A stretch of 64,000 bases of DNA, from contig NC_017278.1 in assembly GCF_000236585.1 (NCBI RefSeq), positions 1,674,001 through 1,738,000 of the forward strand. The letters run 5' to 3'. Positions 24,490 to 33,886 of this stretch are shown here, piece by piece. A program made the translations under genes and the position numbers. This DNA comes from Thermus sp. CCB_US3_UF1. Its GTDB lineage: Bacteria > Deinococcota > Deinococci > Deinococcales > Thermaceae. The stretch's first letter is position 1; each line of letters opens with the position of its first letter. The notes beneath the pieces are model-generated. The model made no database searches. It was not told the origin of the DNA and saw only the letters and a program-made list of their open reading frames with translations.

Positions 24490-26604
24490 CTAAGCCGGGC
24501 GCAGGTCGGCGTACTTGAGGGAGAGGCGTTTTAACCCCACCCCGTCAAAGTGCACCGTTACCTCGTCCCCGCTGGCCGCCACCACCGTGCCCAGGCCAAA
24601 GCGGGGATGGACCACCTTTTCCCCACCGCGGAAGGCCCCAGGCTTGGCCCGGTGGGGAGGGGGAACGGGCTTGGGAGGGGGAAGGCGGTAGGGGTCATAC
24701 TCCTCGTACAGCCCCTCTTCCACCTCCTCCAGGAAGCGGCTGGGACGGCTGGCTTCGGGCCGCCCGTAGACCTCCCGCTCCTCGGCATAGGAAAGGTAAA
24801 GCCGTTCCTGGGCCCGGGTTACCCCCACATAGAAGAGGCGGCGCTCCTCCTCCAGGCCCTCCAGGGTGCTCACCGAGGAGCGATGGGGCAGAAGCCCCTC
24901 CTCCACCCCCACCAGGAAGACCACGGGGAACTCCAGCCCCTTGGCGTTGTGCAGGGTCATGAGGGCCACCTTCCCCCCGGCCTCCCCCGGCTCCTCGGCC
25001 CGGGCGGTGAGGGCCACCTTGTCCAGGAAGTCCATGAGCCCCTCGGCCTCCCGGGCCGCCCGGAGGAGCTCCTCCACGTTTTCCAGGCGGTCCTCGAGGT
25101 CCTCGGGGTAGGCTTCCTTGAGGTAAGCGGGGTAGTCCGTGGCCTCCAGGAGATGGCGAAAGAAGGCCTCGGCTGGGCCGAAGGCGAGGTCCATGAGCTC
25201 CTCCATCAGGGCCAGGAAGTGGCGCAGGGGCTCGGGGCGGGGTAGGACCTGGGCCGCCACCTTCAAGGCCTCGTAGAGGGGAAGGCCCTTCTCCTGGGCA
25301 ATAGCCTGCACCTTTTCCACGGTGGCTGGGCCGATACCCCGGGGAGGGGTGTTCAAAACGCGTTTCAGGCTCACCGCATCCAAAGGGTTCAGGGCCAGGC
25401 GGGCGTAGGCCAGAAGGTCCTTGACCTCCGCCCGTTCAAAGAAGCCCACCCCTCCCACCACCCGCGCCCCGATGCCCCGGCTGGCCAGGGCCTGCTCCAG
25501 GAGGCGGCTTTGGGCGTTGGTGCGGTAGAGGACCGCCACCCGGTCGTAAGGGGGGCCCAGGCGCAGCACCTCCTCGGCCACGAAGCGGGCCTCCTCCCGG
25601 GCATCCCGGGCGCGGAAGAGGCGCACGGGCTCCCCGCCAGACTTCACTGGACGCAGGGTCTTCTCCAGGCGCAGGGCGTTCTTCACGATAACGGCGTTGG
25701 CGAAGCGCAGGATGCGCTCCGTGGAGCGGTAGTTCTCCTCGAGGCGGTAGACCTTGGCCCCGGGAAAGTCCTCCGTAAACTGCAGGATGTTTTTGATGTC
25801 GGCGGCCCGGAAGGAGTAGATGCCCTGGTCCGGGTCCCCCACGGCCATCAGGTTGGCCTCCTCCCCCGCCAACAGCTTGGTGAGGCGATACTGGACGGGG
25901 CTTGTGTCCTGGTACTCGTCCACGTGGATGAAGCGGGCCCGCTTCCGCACCCGCTTGCGCACCTCCGGGTCCTCCTCCAGAAGCTTTAGGGCCAGGAGGA
26001 GGATATCGCCAAAGTCCAGGGCCCCCTGGGCCCAGAGGGCCTGCTGGTAGCGGTGGAGCACGTCCAAAAGCCGGCCCCGGGAAAGCCCAGCATAGTACTC
26101 AGGAAGGTCGGCCAAAAGCCTTTCCGGCGGCTCTCCGCGGTTCTTGGCCCGGTCCAACAGGGCCTTGATGGGCCCCGGCTTGGCCGATACCCCCAGTTCC
26201 TTCAGCACCTCCTTCAGGAGGGCCGTCTGGTCGTCCTCGTCGTAAACCACAAAGCCCGGCTTCAAGCCCACCCGCTCCCCATAGAACCTGAGGATGCGCA
26301 AGGCTGCGGCGTGGAAGGTGGAAACCCAAAGCTCCCCCGCCCCCTTGACCATGGCCTTGAGGCGCTCCCGCATCTCCTCGGCGGCCTTGTTGGTGAAGGT
26401 CACCGCCAGGATCTCCGAGGGGTACACCCCTCGCCGGGCCATCAGGTAGGCCACCCGGTGGACCACCGTGCGGGTCTTGCCGCTGCCCGCCCCCGCCACC
26501 ACCAGGGCAGGGCCCTCAAAGTGCAAGACCGCCTGGCGCTGGGCCTCGTTCAGGGAGGAAAGCCAAGCCTCGTCCAGGGGTTTCCCCGACGGGAAAGCAT
26601 CCAC
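24490..26604 (-). CDS. uvrD: UvrD/PcrA-type DNA helicase
   Basis: 704-aa superfamily 1A 3'-5' helicase for repair and recombination. Q-motif 'LNEAQRQAVLHFEGP', Walker A 'VVAGAGSGKTRTVVHRVAYL' (motif I), 'FTNKAAEEMRERL' (Ia), 'VDEYQDTSPVQY' (II), 'VGDPDQGIYSFRAAD' (III), 'YRLEENYRST' (IV), 'MTLHNAKGLEFPVVFLVGVEEG' (V) and 'RRLFYVGVTRAQERLYLSY' (VI). The C-terminal Tudor-like tail 'GEKVVHPRFGLGTVVAASGDEVTVHF' is typical of PcrA. Start is a GTG 7 nt from a TAGACT -10. Confidence 0.96.
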   Translation of the reverse strand: MDAFPSGKPLDEAWLSSLNEAQRQAVLHFEGPALVVAGAGSGKTRTVVHRVAYLMARRGVYPSEILAVTFTNKAAEEMRERLKAMVKGAGELWVSTFHAAALRILRFYGERVGLKPGFVVYDEDDQTALLKEVLKELGVSAKPGPIKALLDRAKNRGEPPERLLADLPEYYAGLSRGRLLDVLHRYQQALWAQGALDFGDILLLALKLLEEDPEVRKRVRKRARFIHVDEYQDTSPVQYRLTKLLAGEEANLMAVGDPDQGIYSFRAADIKNILQFTEDFPGAKVYRLEENYRSTERILRFANAVIVKNALRLEKTLRPVKSGGEPVRLFRARDAREEARFVAEEVLRLGPPYDRVAVLYRTNAQSRLLEQALASRGIGARVVGGVGFFERAEVKDLLAYARLALNPLDAVSLKRVLNTPPRGIGPATVEKVQAIAQEKGLPLYEALKVAAQVLPRPEPLRHFLALMEELMDLAFGPAEAFFRHLLEATDYPAYLKEAYPEDLEDRLENVEELLRAAREAEGLMDFLDKVALTARAEEPGEAGGKVALMTLHNAKGLEFPVVFLVGVEEGLLPHRSSVSTLEGLEEERRLFYVGVTRAQERLYLSYAEEREVYGRPEASRPSRFLEEVEEGLYEEYDPYRLPPPKPVPPPHRAKPGAFRGGEKVVHPRFGLGTVVAASGDEVTVHFDGVGLKRLSLKYADLRPA

Positions 26605-26611
26605 GGGGCCG

Positions 26612-26631
26612 AGTCTACCACGGGGTAGACT
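26612..26631. promoter_or_regulatory. Symmetric divergent -10 boxes of uvrD and phosphomutase-like gene
   Basis: Perfect inverted repeat AGTCTACC-ACGG-GGTAGACT. Each 8-bp arm holds the TAGACT -10 of one of the two divergent genes, and each -10 ends exactly 7 nt before its start codon. No good -35 is visible on either side. Confidence 0.6.
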
Positions 26632-26638
26632 TTAGGGC

Positions 26639-27532
26639 ATGGAGCTCTCCCCTACCCAAGACGGCTTCTTGGGCGAGATCGCCAAGGACTTCACCTTCGC
26701 CACCGTGGCCCGCCTGGCGGGAGGGGTGGCGGCGCGCCTGGCGGAAGAAGGCCTCCGCCGGGTGGTGGTGGCCCACGACACCCGTTTCCTGGCCAAGGAG
26801 ATGGCGGAGGAGGCGGCAAGGGTCCTGGCGGGGGCGGGCCTGGAAACCCACCTCCTACAAGGCCCTGCCCCCTTCCCCCTCTTCGCCTTCGCCCTGGCGG
26901 AGAAGGAGGCGGCTGGGTTCTACCTGACGGCCAGCCGCAAGCCCGCCCCCTACCAGGGGGTCAAGCTCCGCCGCGGCCCCGGGAAGCCCCTCTCCCCCGA
27001 GGAGCTCTCCCTGCCCCCTTCCCCCCCGGAAGGACGGGGCTCCTTCGCCCTTTTGGACCTAAAGAAGCCCTACCTGGAACGCCTGGCCCAAAGCGCCGGC
27101 GAGATGGGGGAGAAGGGGGGCGTGGTCTACCTGGACGCCATGGGCGGAGCGGGCGGGGGTTTCCTGGCAGGGGCGTTTAAGCGCCTGGGCCTTGGGGCCG
27201 AGCTGCGGGAAATCCACCCCCTCCCCCATCCCCTCTTCTACGGGGTGGACCCCAACCCCGTGCCGGAAAACCTGAACACCCTAAGGGTTCTCCTCAAGGC
27301 CCTGGAACCCCCCGGGGTGGGCTTCGCCTTGGACGGGGATGCCGACCGGCTCGCGGTTTTCCTTCCCGGGGGGGAGATGCTTCCTTCGGAAGGGGTACTG
27401 GCCCACCTGCGGGAAGCCTCCGCCGGGCGGGAGGTACAGGGGGATGGGGAAGGGGGGTACCTCTTCCCCTGGCACCTGCCGGAAAAGGATGCCTTCCTGG
27501 CCGCCCTGCTCCTCCTGAAGGTGCTCCTATGA
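26639..27532 (+). CDS. Short phosphoglucomutase/phosphomannomutase-family protein
   Basis: 297 aa, against about 450-550 for the family. N-terminal domain with 'DTRFLAKEMAEEAARVLAGAG' and the active-site loop region 'FYLTASRKPAPYQGVKL', where TASHNP is expected. The catalytic serine is present but HN is replaced by RK. The metal-binding loop 'GFALDGDADRLAVF' (near residue 235) is intact. The sugar-binding and C-terminal phosphate-binding domains are missing. It may have altered activity or be non-catalytic. Overlaps the MBL gene by 4 bp (ATGA). Confidence 0.75.
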   Translation: MELSPTQDGFLGEIAKDFTFATVARLAGGVAARLAEEGLRRVVVAHDTRFLAKEMAEEAARVLAGAGLETHLLQGPAPFPLFAFALAEKEAAGFYLTASRKPAPYQGVKLRRGPGKPLSPEELSLPPSPPEGRGSFALLDLKKPYLERLAQSAGEMGEKGGVVYLDAMGGAGGGFLAGAFKRLGLGAELREIHPLPHPLFYGVDPNPVPENLNTLRVLLKALEPPGVGFALDGDADRLAVFLPGGEMLPSEGVLAHLREASAGREVQGDGEGGYLFPWHLPEKDAFLAALLLLKVLL

Positions 27533-28482
27533 GGGAACTCCTCCCCGGCCTTTACCTGCTTCCCGTACCCATCCCCTACCCCTTGAAGACGGTGAACCTC
27601 TACCTCCTCAAGGGGGAAGGGGAGGTGGCCCTGGTGGACACCGCCTTGGGCACCAAGACCGCCCGGGGCACCCTGGAGCTTTACCTGGCCGAGCTGGGGC
27701 TTTGCTTCCAAGACGTCCGCACGGTCCTCCTCACCCACCACCACCCCGACCACTACGGCCTTGCGGGCTTCCTGGAAGGCCTGGGGGCTAAGGTCTACCT
27801 GCACGAGGAGGAGCTTGGGCGGGGGCATCGCTTCTGGCAGGAACCCGAGGCCTTTGAGGGGGCTTCCTGGCAGCTTTTCCTGGAGCACGGGACCCCCGAG
27901 GAGGCCCTTGGGGGCATCCGGGAAACCATGGCCAAGACCCGGGAAAGGGTCCACCCCCCAAAGAACCCCGTCCCCCTCCGGGAGGGGGAGGTCCTCGAGG
28001 TGGCCGGGAAGCGGCTTCGGGTGGTCTGGACCCCCGGGCACGCGGACGGGCACGTGGCCTTCTGGCTGGAAGAAGAGGGGGTTCTCCTGGCAGGGGATGC
28101 CCTTCTGGAAAGGGTTTCCCCCAACGTGGGCCTCTGGGCCTACACCCGGGAAAACCCCTTACGGGACTTCCTGGCCTCCTTGGAGCGCCTGGCGGGCCTC
28201 CCCGCCCAGGTGGCTTACGCCGGCCACTTTGGCCCCATCCCCCAGGTGGGCAAGCGGGCCCAGGAGCTAGCCCTTCACCACCAGGAGCGCCTCGAGGCCC
28301 TCCTCCGCCACCTGGAAGGGCCCGAAACCGCGTGGGAACTTTCCCTCAAGCTCTTCCCCCAGGAGCTGGACGCCGCAGGCAGGCGCTTCGCCTTTGCCGA
28401 AACCCTGGCCCACCTAGAGTACCTGCGCCACGAGGGGCAGGTGGGACGGGAAGGCCCCCCCTACCGGTACTTCCGGGCCTAA
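27529..28482 (+). CDS. MBL-fold metallo-hydrolase
   Basis: 317 aa. Metallo-beta-lactamase fold with the HxHxDH motif in 'LLTHHHPDHYGLAG' (near 67), 'TPGHADGHVAFWL' and 'LLAGDALL' supplying the other metal ligands, and 'AYAGHFGPI' near the end. The C-terminal helical region (about 230-317) resembles the winged-helix tail of LACTB2/glyoxalase II-like enzymes. Translationally coupled to the phosphomutase-like gene. Substrate unknown. Confidence 0.85.
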   Translation: MRELLPGLYLLPVPIPYPLKTVNLYLLKGEGEVALVDTALGTKTARGTLELYLAELGLCFQDVRTVLLTHHHPDHYGLAGFLEGLGAKVYLHEEELGRGHRFWQEPEAFEGASWQLFLEHGTPEEALGGIRETMAKTRERVHPPKNPVPLREGEVLEVAGKRLRVVWTPGHADGHVAFWLEEEGVLLAGDALLERVSPNVGLWAYTRENPLRDFLASLERLAGLPAQVAYAGHFGPIPQVGKRAQELALHHQERLEALLRHLEGPETAWELSLKLFPQELDAAGRRFAFAETLAHLEYLRHEGQVGREGPPYRYFRA

Positions 28483-28488
28483 AGACCC

Positions 28489-28531
28489 TTGCCGGGTAGA
28501 CCTTCCAGGAGTAAACTTTGACCCGGTTCAA
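28489..28531 (+). promoter_or_regulatory. fadD2 promoter with FadR-like operator
   Basis: TTGCCG (28489-28494), 17-bp spacer, TAAACT (28512-28517). TTTGACCCGGTTCAA (28517-28531) starts on the last base of the -10 and covers the transcription start, running into AAGGAGG of fadD2. Nearly the same arrangement stands before the thioesterase gene at 45457-45499. Confidence 0.7.
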
Positions 28532-28540
28532 GGAGGTGCC

Positions 28541-30187
28541 ATGCATCCTTGGTACGCCCACTACGACCCCGGGGTTCCCCAGGAGGCCCCCAAGCCCTGG
28601 CTTCTCACCGAGCTCCTTCGGGAAAACGCCCGCCGCTACCCAGAAAAGGTAGCCTTGGAGTTCTTGGGGCGAAGTATTTCCTACCAACGCCTCTGGCGCC
28701 AGGTGGAAGCCTTCGCCAGGGGTTTACAAGAGGCCGGCCTAGAGCCGGGGGAGCGGGTGGCCATCATGCTGCCCAACTCCCCCCAGTTCGTCATCGCCTT
28801 CTTCGGCACCCTGCTGGCCGGGGGAGTGGCGGTGAACACCAACCCCATGTACACCCCCCGGGAGCTGCGCCACCAGCTCCTGGACTCAGGGGCCAAAGCC
28901 CTGGTCATCCTGGACCTCCTCCTGCCCCGGTACCAGGAGGTGAAGGCCGAGGCCCCGGTAGAGGTCCTGGTGCGCACCGGGATCCAGGACTACTTGCCCT
29001 TCCCCAAGAACCTCCTCTACCCCCTGACGCTCAAGCGGAAGGGCCAGTGGCCCAAGGAGCTGGAAGGCATCCCTTGGCGCGCCTTCCTCAAGGCCTGGAA
29101 GCCGGAGCCCGTGGCCTTGGACCTGGATGACTTGGCCCTTTTGCAGTACACCGGGGGCACCACGGGGGTGGCCAAGGGGGCCATGCTCACCCACCGCAAC
29201 CTCTCCACCAACGCCCTGCAGGTGCGGGCCTGGATCCCCGATTTCCGCGAGGGGGAAGAGGTGGTCCTGGGGGCCATTCCCTTCTTCCACGTCTACGGCA
29301 TGACCGTAGCCATGAACCTGGCCCTGCTGGGAGCGGCCAAGCTGGTCCTCTTGCCCCGGCCGGAGATCAAGCCCATCGTGGAGGCCATTGAAAAGCACGG
29401 GGTCACCCTCTTCCCTGGGGTGCCCACCCTCTACGTAGCCTTCAACAACTTCCCCGGGATTGAGGGGAGGAGCCTGAAGAGCATCCGCGCCTGCATCTCG
29501 GGCTCAGCCCCCTTGCCCCTCGAGGTGGCGGAGCGCTTTGAGAAGCTGACCGGGGCCAAGCTGGTGGAAGGCTACGGCCTCACCGAGGCCAGCCCCGTCA
29601 CCCATTGCAACCCCCTCTACGGCCCCCGCAAGCTGGGAAGCGTGGGCCTTCCCTTCCCCGGGGTGGAGGCCAAGGTGGTGGACGAGGAGGGCAAGGAACT
29701 CCCCCCAGGCGAGGTGGGCGAACTCATCCTCAAAGGCCCCAACGTCATGAAAGGCTACTGGAACCGCCCAGAAGAGTCCCAAAAAACCCTCAAAGATGGC
29801 TGGCTCTTCACCGGCGACCTCGCCAAAATGGACCCCGATGGCTACTTCTACATCGTAGACCGCAAAAAAGACATGATCATCGCCGGCGGCTACAACATCT
29901 ACCCCCGTGAAGTAGAAGAAGTCCTCTACCAGCACCCAGCCGTCCAAGAAGCCGCCGTCGTCGGCGTCCCAGACCCCTACCGCGGCGAAACCGTGGCCGC
30001 CTTCATCGTCCTCAAAGACGAGTACAAAGGCAAAGTCTCCGAAAAAGACATCGAAACCTTCTGCCGCCAAAACCTCGCCGCCTACAAGGTCCCCCGCATC
30101 CTCCAGTTCCGCGACACCCTACCCAAGTCCAGCGTGGGGAAGATCCTGAAGCGGGAGCTAGCCAAGGAGGTGCCCCGCCGGGCCTGA
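28541..30187 (+). CDS. fadD: Long-chain fatty acid-CoA ligase (paralogue 2)
   Basis: 548 aa, same architecture as the ligase at 2759: 'LLQYTGGTTGVAKGAMLTHRNL', 'GYGLTEASPVTH', 'GWLFTGDLAKMDPDGYFYIVDRKKDMII', catalytic lysine in 'LPKSSVGKILKREL'. The N-terminal three quarters diverge moderately from paralogue 1, while 485 bp near the 3' end are almost identical. RBS AAGGAGG is fused to the FadR-like operator. It probably differs in chain-length preference. Confidence 0.93.
   Translation: MHPWYAHYDPGVPQEAPKPWLLTELLRENARRYPEKVALEFLGRSISYQRLWRQVEAFARGLQEAGLEPGERVAIMLPNSPQFVIAFFGTLLAGGVAVNTNPMYTPRELRHQLLDSGAKALVILDLLLPRYQEVKAEAPVEVLVRTGIQDYLPFPKNLLYPLTLKRKGQWPKELEGIPWRAFLKAWKPEPVALDLDDLALLQYTGGTTGVAKGAMLTHRNLSTNALQVRAWIPDFREGEEVVLGAIPFFHVYGMTVAMNLALLGAAKLVLLPRPEIKPIVEAIEKHGVTLFPGVPTLYVAFNNFPGIEGRSLKSIRACISGSAPLPLEVAERFEKLTGAKLVEGYGLTEASPVTHCNPLYGPRKLGSVGLPFPGVEAKVVDEEGKELPPGEVGELILKGPNVMKGYWNRPEESQKTLKDGWLFTGDLAKMDPDGYFYIVDRKKDMIIAGGYNIYPREVEEVLYQHPAVQEAAVVGVPDPYRGETVAAFIVLKDEYKGKVSEKDIETFCRQNLAAYKVPRILQFRDTLPKSSVGKILKRELAKEVPRRA
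29663..30147 (+). repeat. 485-bp gene-conversion tract shared with fadD1 (copy 2)
   Basis: One mismatch against 3914-4398 over 485 bp. Contains an AAA/GAA-rich core. Sharp loss of identity at both borders. Confidence 0.95.
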
Positions 30188-30234
30188 GCCGGCCTTGGAC
30201 CCCACCCCCAGGGGCCCTCCACCCCGGGGGCCGC

Positions 30235-30261
30235 TTTACATTTCCTTGCTCAAGTTATATG
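30235..30261 (+). promoter_or_regulatory. Probable promoter of the DUF2267 gene
   Basis: TTTACA (30235-30240), 15-bp spacer, TATATG (30256-30261) in an AT-rich patch, 23 nt before the ATG, with AAAGGGGG as RBS. A GC-rich inverted stretch just before it (30211-30232) may end fadD2 transcription. Confidence 0.5.
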
Positions 30262-30284
30262 CTTAAGGCAAAGGGGGTGAAGGT

Positions 30285-30715
30285 ATGAGCGCCACTGGCC
30301 TGGAGGTGTTTGACACCACCTTACACAAAACGCATGCCTGGCTGAAGGCCATCATGGAGGCCTTGGGCCTCGAGGACCGGCACCGGGCCTACATGGCCCT
30401 GCGGGCGGTGCTCCATGCCCTGCGGGACCGCCTGCCCGTGGAAGAGGTGGCCCAGCTGGGGGCCGAGCTGCCCATGCTGGTCCGGGGGCTTTACTACGAG
30501 GGCTGGGACCCCACGGGCAAACCCCTGAAGGAACGCCACAAGGAGGAGTTTCTGGCCCACGTGGCCCGGGAGCTCCGGACCCCTTCCGGCCCAGCCCTGG
30601 ACCCAGAGGCCGCGGCCCGGGCCGTGTTCCAGGTCCTGGCGCAAAAGGTAAGCGAGGGAGAGATCCGGGACGTGCAAAACCTTTTGCCCAAGGAGCTGCG
30701 CGAGCTCTGGCCCCG

Positions 30716-30719
<4 letters not shown>
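30285..30719 (+). CDS. DUF2267-domain protein
   Basis: 144 aa, cytosolic. Matches the pattern of DUF2267: 'HRAYMALRAVLHALRDRLPVEEVAQLGAELPMLVRGLYYEGWDP', followed by 'EFLAHVARELRTP' and a C-terminal helix pair 'AARAVFQVLAQKVSEGEIRDVQNLLPKELRELW'. Function of the family is unknown; some members occur near stress proteins. Single gene with its own promoter. Its stop overlaps the convergent HD-domain gene by 4 bp. Confidence 0.85.
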
Positions 30720-31588
<869 letters not shown>

Positions 31589-31608
31589 GGGCAACCTTTA
31601 CTTTACAC

Positions 31609-31640
31609 AAAAAGAAAGGGGCCTTAGGGGGCTAGGCCCC
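31609..31640 (-). terminator. Intrinsic terminator after echA
   Basis: Minus-strand stem GGGGCCT / AGGCCCC with a 9-nt loop, followed by TTTCTTTTT. Lies 17 bp after the echA stop and ends just before the promoter of the HD-domain gene. Confidence 0.85.
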
Positions 31641-31656
31641 CCTATTCCAAGCCCTT

Positions 31657-32472
31657 TTACTCGCCCTTGAAGTTAGGGGGGCGTTTTTCCAAAAAGGCCC
31701 GCACCCCCTCCTTCATGTCCTCCGTGGCTGAGGCGTAACCGAAGAGGTCGGCCTCGATCTCCAAGGCCTCGGCCAGGTCCAGGCCTTCGCCCCGCACCAC
31801 GCTCTCCTTGGCCAAGGCCAGGGCGATGGGGGCGTTCTTGAGGATCTTCTGGGCCAGCTTTTTGGCCTCCTCCAGGGCGTCCTCCCCTACCTGGTTCACC
31901 AGGCCCAGGGCCAAGGCCTCCTCCGCGGGCACGTGCCGCCCGGTGAAGATGAGGTCCAAGGCCCGGCCCCGCCCGATGAGGCGGGGCAGGCGCTGGGTGC
32001 CCCCAAAGCCGGGGATGAGGCCCAGGCCCACCTCGGGCAGGCCCAGCTTGGCCTCCTTGGAGGCCACCCGCAGGTCACAGGCCAGGGCCAGTTCCAGCCC
32101 CCCGCCCAGGGCGTACCCGTGGATGGCGGCGATGGTGGGCACCGGCAGGGCGGCGATCTCGGCAAAGACCTGCTGGCCCAAGAGGGCGTACTCCCGGGCC
32201 ATGAAGGGGTCCTTGAGGGCGGCGATCTCCTTAAGGTCCGCCCCGGCGGCAAAGGCCTTGCCCTCCCCGGTGAAGATGACCACCCGGGCCTCGGGGTCTT
32301 GGTGGATCACCTCGGTCACCTCGGCCAGCTCCTGGAGCAGGTCCTGGGAGAGGGCGTTGAGGGCCTCGGGGCGCTTCAGCGTGACCAAGGCGATGCCGCC
32401 TTCCACCTCGTAGGCCAGGTGCTCAAACTCGGGTATCTCCAGGATGAACTCGTGCTCGTGCTCGTGGGCCAT
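31657..32472 (-). CDS. echA: Enoyl-CoA hydratase/isomerase
   Basis: 271-aa crotonase-fold enzyme of beta-oxidation. Oxyanion hole and catalytic residues in 'AFAAGADLKEIAAL' and 'HGYALGGGLELALACDLRVASKEAKLGLPEVGLGLIPGFGGTQRLPRLIG', where both family glutamates are present. Odd N-terminus 'MAHEHEHEFILEIPEFEH' with alternating His and Glu, about 15 residues longer than usual and possibly metal-binding. Starts 3 nt after the deoD stop, so it is expressed with a purine salvage gene. Confidence 0.9.
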   Translation of the reverse strand: MAHEHEHEFILEIPEFEHLAYEVEGGIALVTLKRPEALNALSQDLLQELAEVTEVIHQDPEARVVIFTGEGKAFAAGADLKEIAALKDPFMAREYALLGQQVFAEIAALPVPTIAAIHGYALGGGLELALACDLRVASKEAKLGLPEVGLGLIPGFGGTQRLPRLIGRGRALDLIFTGRHVPAEEALALGLVNQVGEDALEEAKKLAQKILKNAPIALALAKESVVRGEGLDLAEALEIEADLFGYASATEDMKEGVRAFLEKRPPNFKGE

Positions 32473-32475
32473 GGC

Positions 32476-33183
32476 TTACACCTCCAAGAGGGCCTCGAGG
32501 GCCACCTCCACCATACGCCTCACCCCCTCGGCCAGCACCTCTGGGGGGGCCAGCTCCGGGTCGCCGATGCGGTTGGAAACCGTCAGGAGGGCCCCGGCCT
32601 TCACCCCCCGGAGCTTGCCGATGAGGAAGAGGGCGCTGGCTTCCATCTCAAAGGCCAACACCCCGTAGCGGGCCCAGGCCTTGGCCCCTTCCGGGGTGGT
32701 GGCGTAAAAGGCGTCCTCCGTGGCCACCAGGCCCACGTGGTGGGGGTACCCCTTCTTGCGGGCTTGGTCCCAGAGGGCGCGAAAGAGCTCGGGATCGGGC
32801 AGGGGCGCGTAGGGACGGCCCTCCAGGTACTGCCGGGTAGCCCCGTCCAGGGGCACCGCCCCTTGGGCCACCACCAGGTCCCCAGGGGCCAAGGCCCCGT
32901 CCACCGCCCCACAGGTGCCCACCCGAAGGAGCACCCGGGCCCCCAGGCTCACCAGCTCCTCGGCCACGATGCTGGCCGAGGGTGCCCCCATGCCCGTGGT
33001 CTGCACGGAAACCCGTACCCCTCGGTAGCGGCCCGTATACCCCAGAAGGCCCCGGTAGGAGGTGTACTGGACGGGATCCTCCAGGAAGGTTTTGGCGATC
33101 CACTCCGCCCGCCCAGGGTCCCCGGGCAGGAGGACCCGCTCCGCCACCTCCCCCGGCTGGCCCCGCACGTGGATGGGACTCAT
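32476..33183 (-). CDS. deoD: Purine nucleoside phosphorylase, DeoD type
   Basis: 235 aa, the hexameric bacterial PNP size. 'MSPIHVRGQPGEVAERVLLPGDPGRAEWIA' at the N-terminus (phosphate site), 'RVGTCGAVDG' near residue 90, 'AFEMEASALFLIGKLRGVKAGALLTVSNRI' near 180 (nucleoside site with MEA). Phosphorolysis of purine nucleosides. First gene of a two-gene operon with echA. Confidence 0.93.
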   Translation of the reverse strand: MSPIHVRGQPGEVAERVLLPGDPGRAEWIAKTFLEDPVQYTSYRGLLGYTGRYRGVRVSVQTTGMGAPSASIVAEELVSLGARVLLRVGTCGAVDGALAPGDLVVAQGAVPLDGATRQYLEGRPYAPLPDPELFRALWDQARKKGYPHHVGLVATEDAFYATTPEGAKAWARYGVLAFEMEASALFLIGKLRGVKAGALLTVSNRIGDPELAPPEVLAEGVRRMVEVALEALLEV

Positions 33184-33208
33184 ACCGCCCCATCTTACCC
33201 CATACCCC

Positions 33209-33838
33209 CTAAAGCTTCAGGGCGGGGAACCCCTCCACCAGGGCCTCGTCGTGGGTGGCCAGGACCAAGGCCGCCCCCACCTCCTGGGCCAGCTCCTGGA
33301 GGAGGCGGAGCACCTCTCGGGCCTGGCGGCGGTCCAGGCTGGCCGTGGGCTCGTCCGCCAGGAGGAGGCGGGGCCTGAGGTAAAGGGCCCGGGCCACCGC
33401 TACCCGCTGGCGCTCCCCTCCGGAAAGCCTCTGGGGCAGGAAATGGGCCCGCCCCCCTAGGCCTAGCCGCCCCAAGAGGGCCAGGGCCCATCCCCGGTCC
33501 ACCCGTCCTGCCAGGTAGCCGGGGGCGAGAACGTTCTCCAGGGCCGTGAGCTCGGGAAAGAGGAAGTGGTGCTGGAAGACCAGGCCCAAAAAGCTCAGGC
33601 GCCGCCGGGCCAAGGCCCCTTGGGATAAGCCCCGGAGGGGCTCGCCTTCCCAGTACACCTCCCCCTCCTGCAGGGGCAAAAGCCCGGCCAGGAGATGGAG
33701 CAAGGTGGTCTTGCCGCTTCCCGAAGGGCCCAGCACCGCCAAGGCCTCCCCCGGGGCAAGGCGGAAGGAAAGGTGGCGGAAGAGGAAACCATTCCCGTAG
33801 GCGAAGCCCAGGTCCTCCACCTGCAACACCGGCCGCAC
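33209..33838 (-). CDS. ABC transporter ATP-binding protein, LolD/MacB-like
   Basis: 209 aa from a GTG. Walker A 'LGPSGSGKTTLLHLLAGLL', Q-loop 'FLGLVFQHHFLFPELTALENV' (the FQ-HFLFPELTALENV stretch resembles LolD), signature 'LSGGERQRVAVARAL', Walker B 'LLLADEPTASLDRR', H-loop 'VLATHDEALVEGF'. Permease genes are not next to it. In Gram-negatives LolCDE releases lipoproteins to the outer membrane; a similar role is possible here, with several lipoproteins encoded nearby. Confidence 0.85.
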   Translation of the reverse strand: MRPVLQVEDLGFAYGNGFLFRHLSFRLAPGEALAVLGPSGSGKTTLLHLLAGLLPLQEGEVYWEGEPLRGLSQGALARRRLSFLGLVFQHHFLFPELTALENVLAPGYLAGRVDRGWALALLGRLGLGGRAHFLPQRLSGGERQRVAVARALYLRPRLLLADEPTASLDRRQAREVLRLLQELAQEVGAALVLATHDEALVEGFPALKL

Positions 33839-33873
33839 CCCCCCATCCTCTAGGCAAAGGATGAAGGTTCGGT

Positions 33874-33879
33874 TAGAGT
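33874..33879 (+). promoter_or_regulatory. -10 box of the CRP-like gene
   Basis: TAGAGT ends 7 nt before the ATG at 33887. Leaderless start predicted; the -35 is weak. Confidence 0.5.
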
Positions 33880-33886
33880 AGGGCCG

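Noticed and set aside
30211-30232. GC-rich inverted stretch after fadD2 as terminator
   Set aside because: The stem is imperfect and there is no T-tract, so it is only mentioned with the next promoter.
31933-33378. 481-aa open frame on the plus strand
   Set aside because: Antisense to echA and deoD, low-complexity mirror composition.
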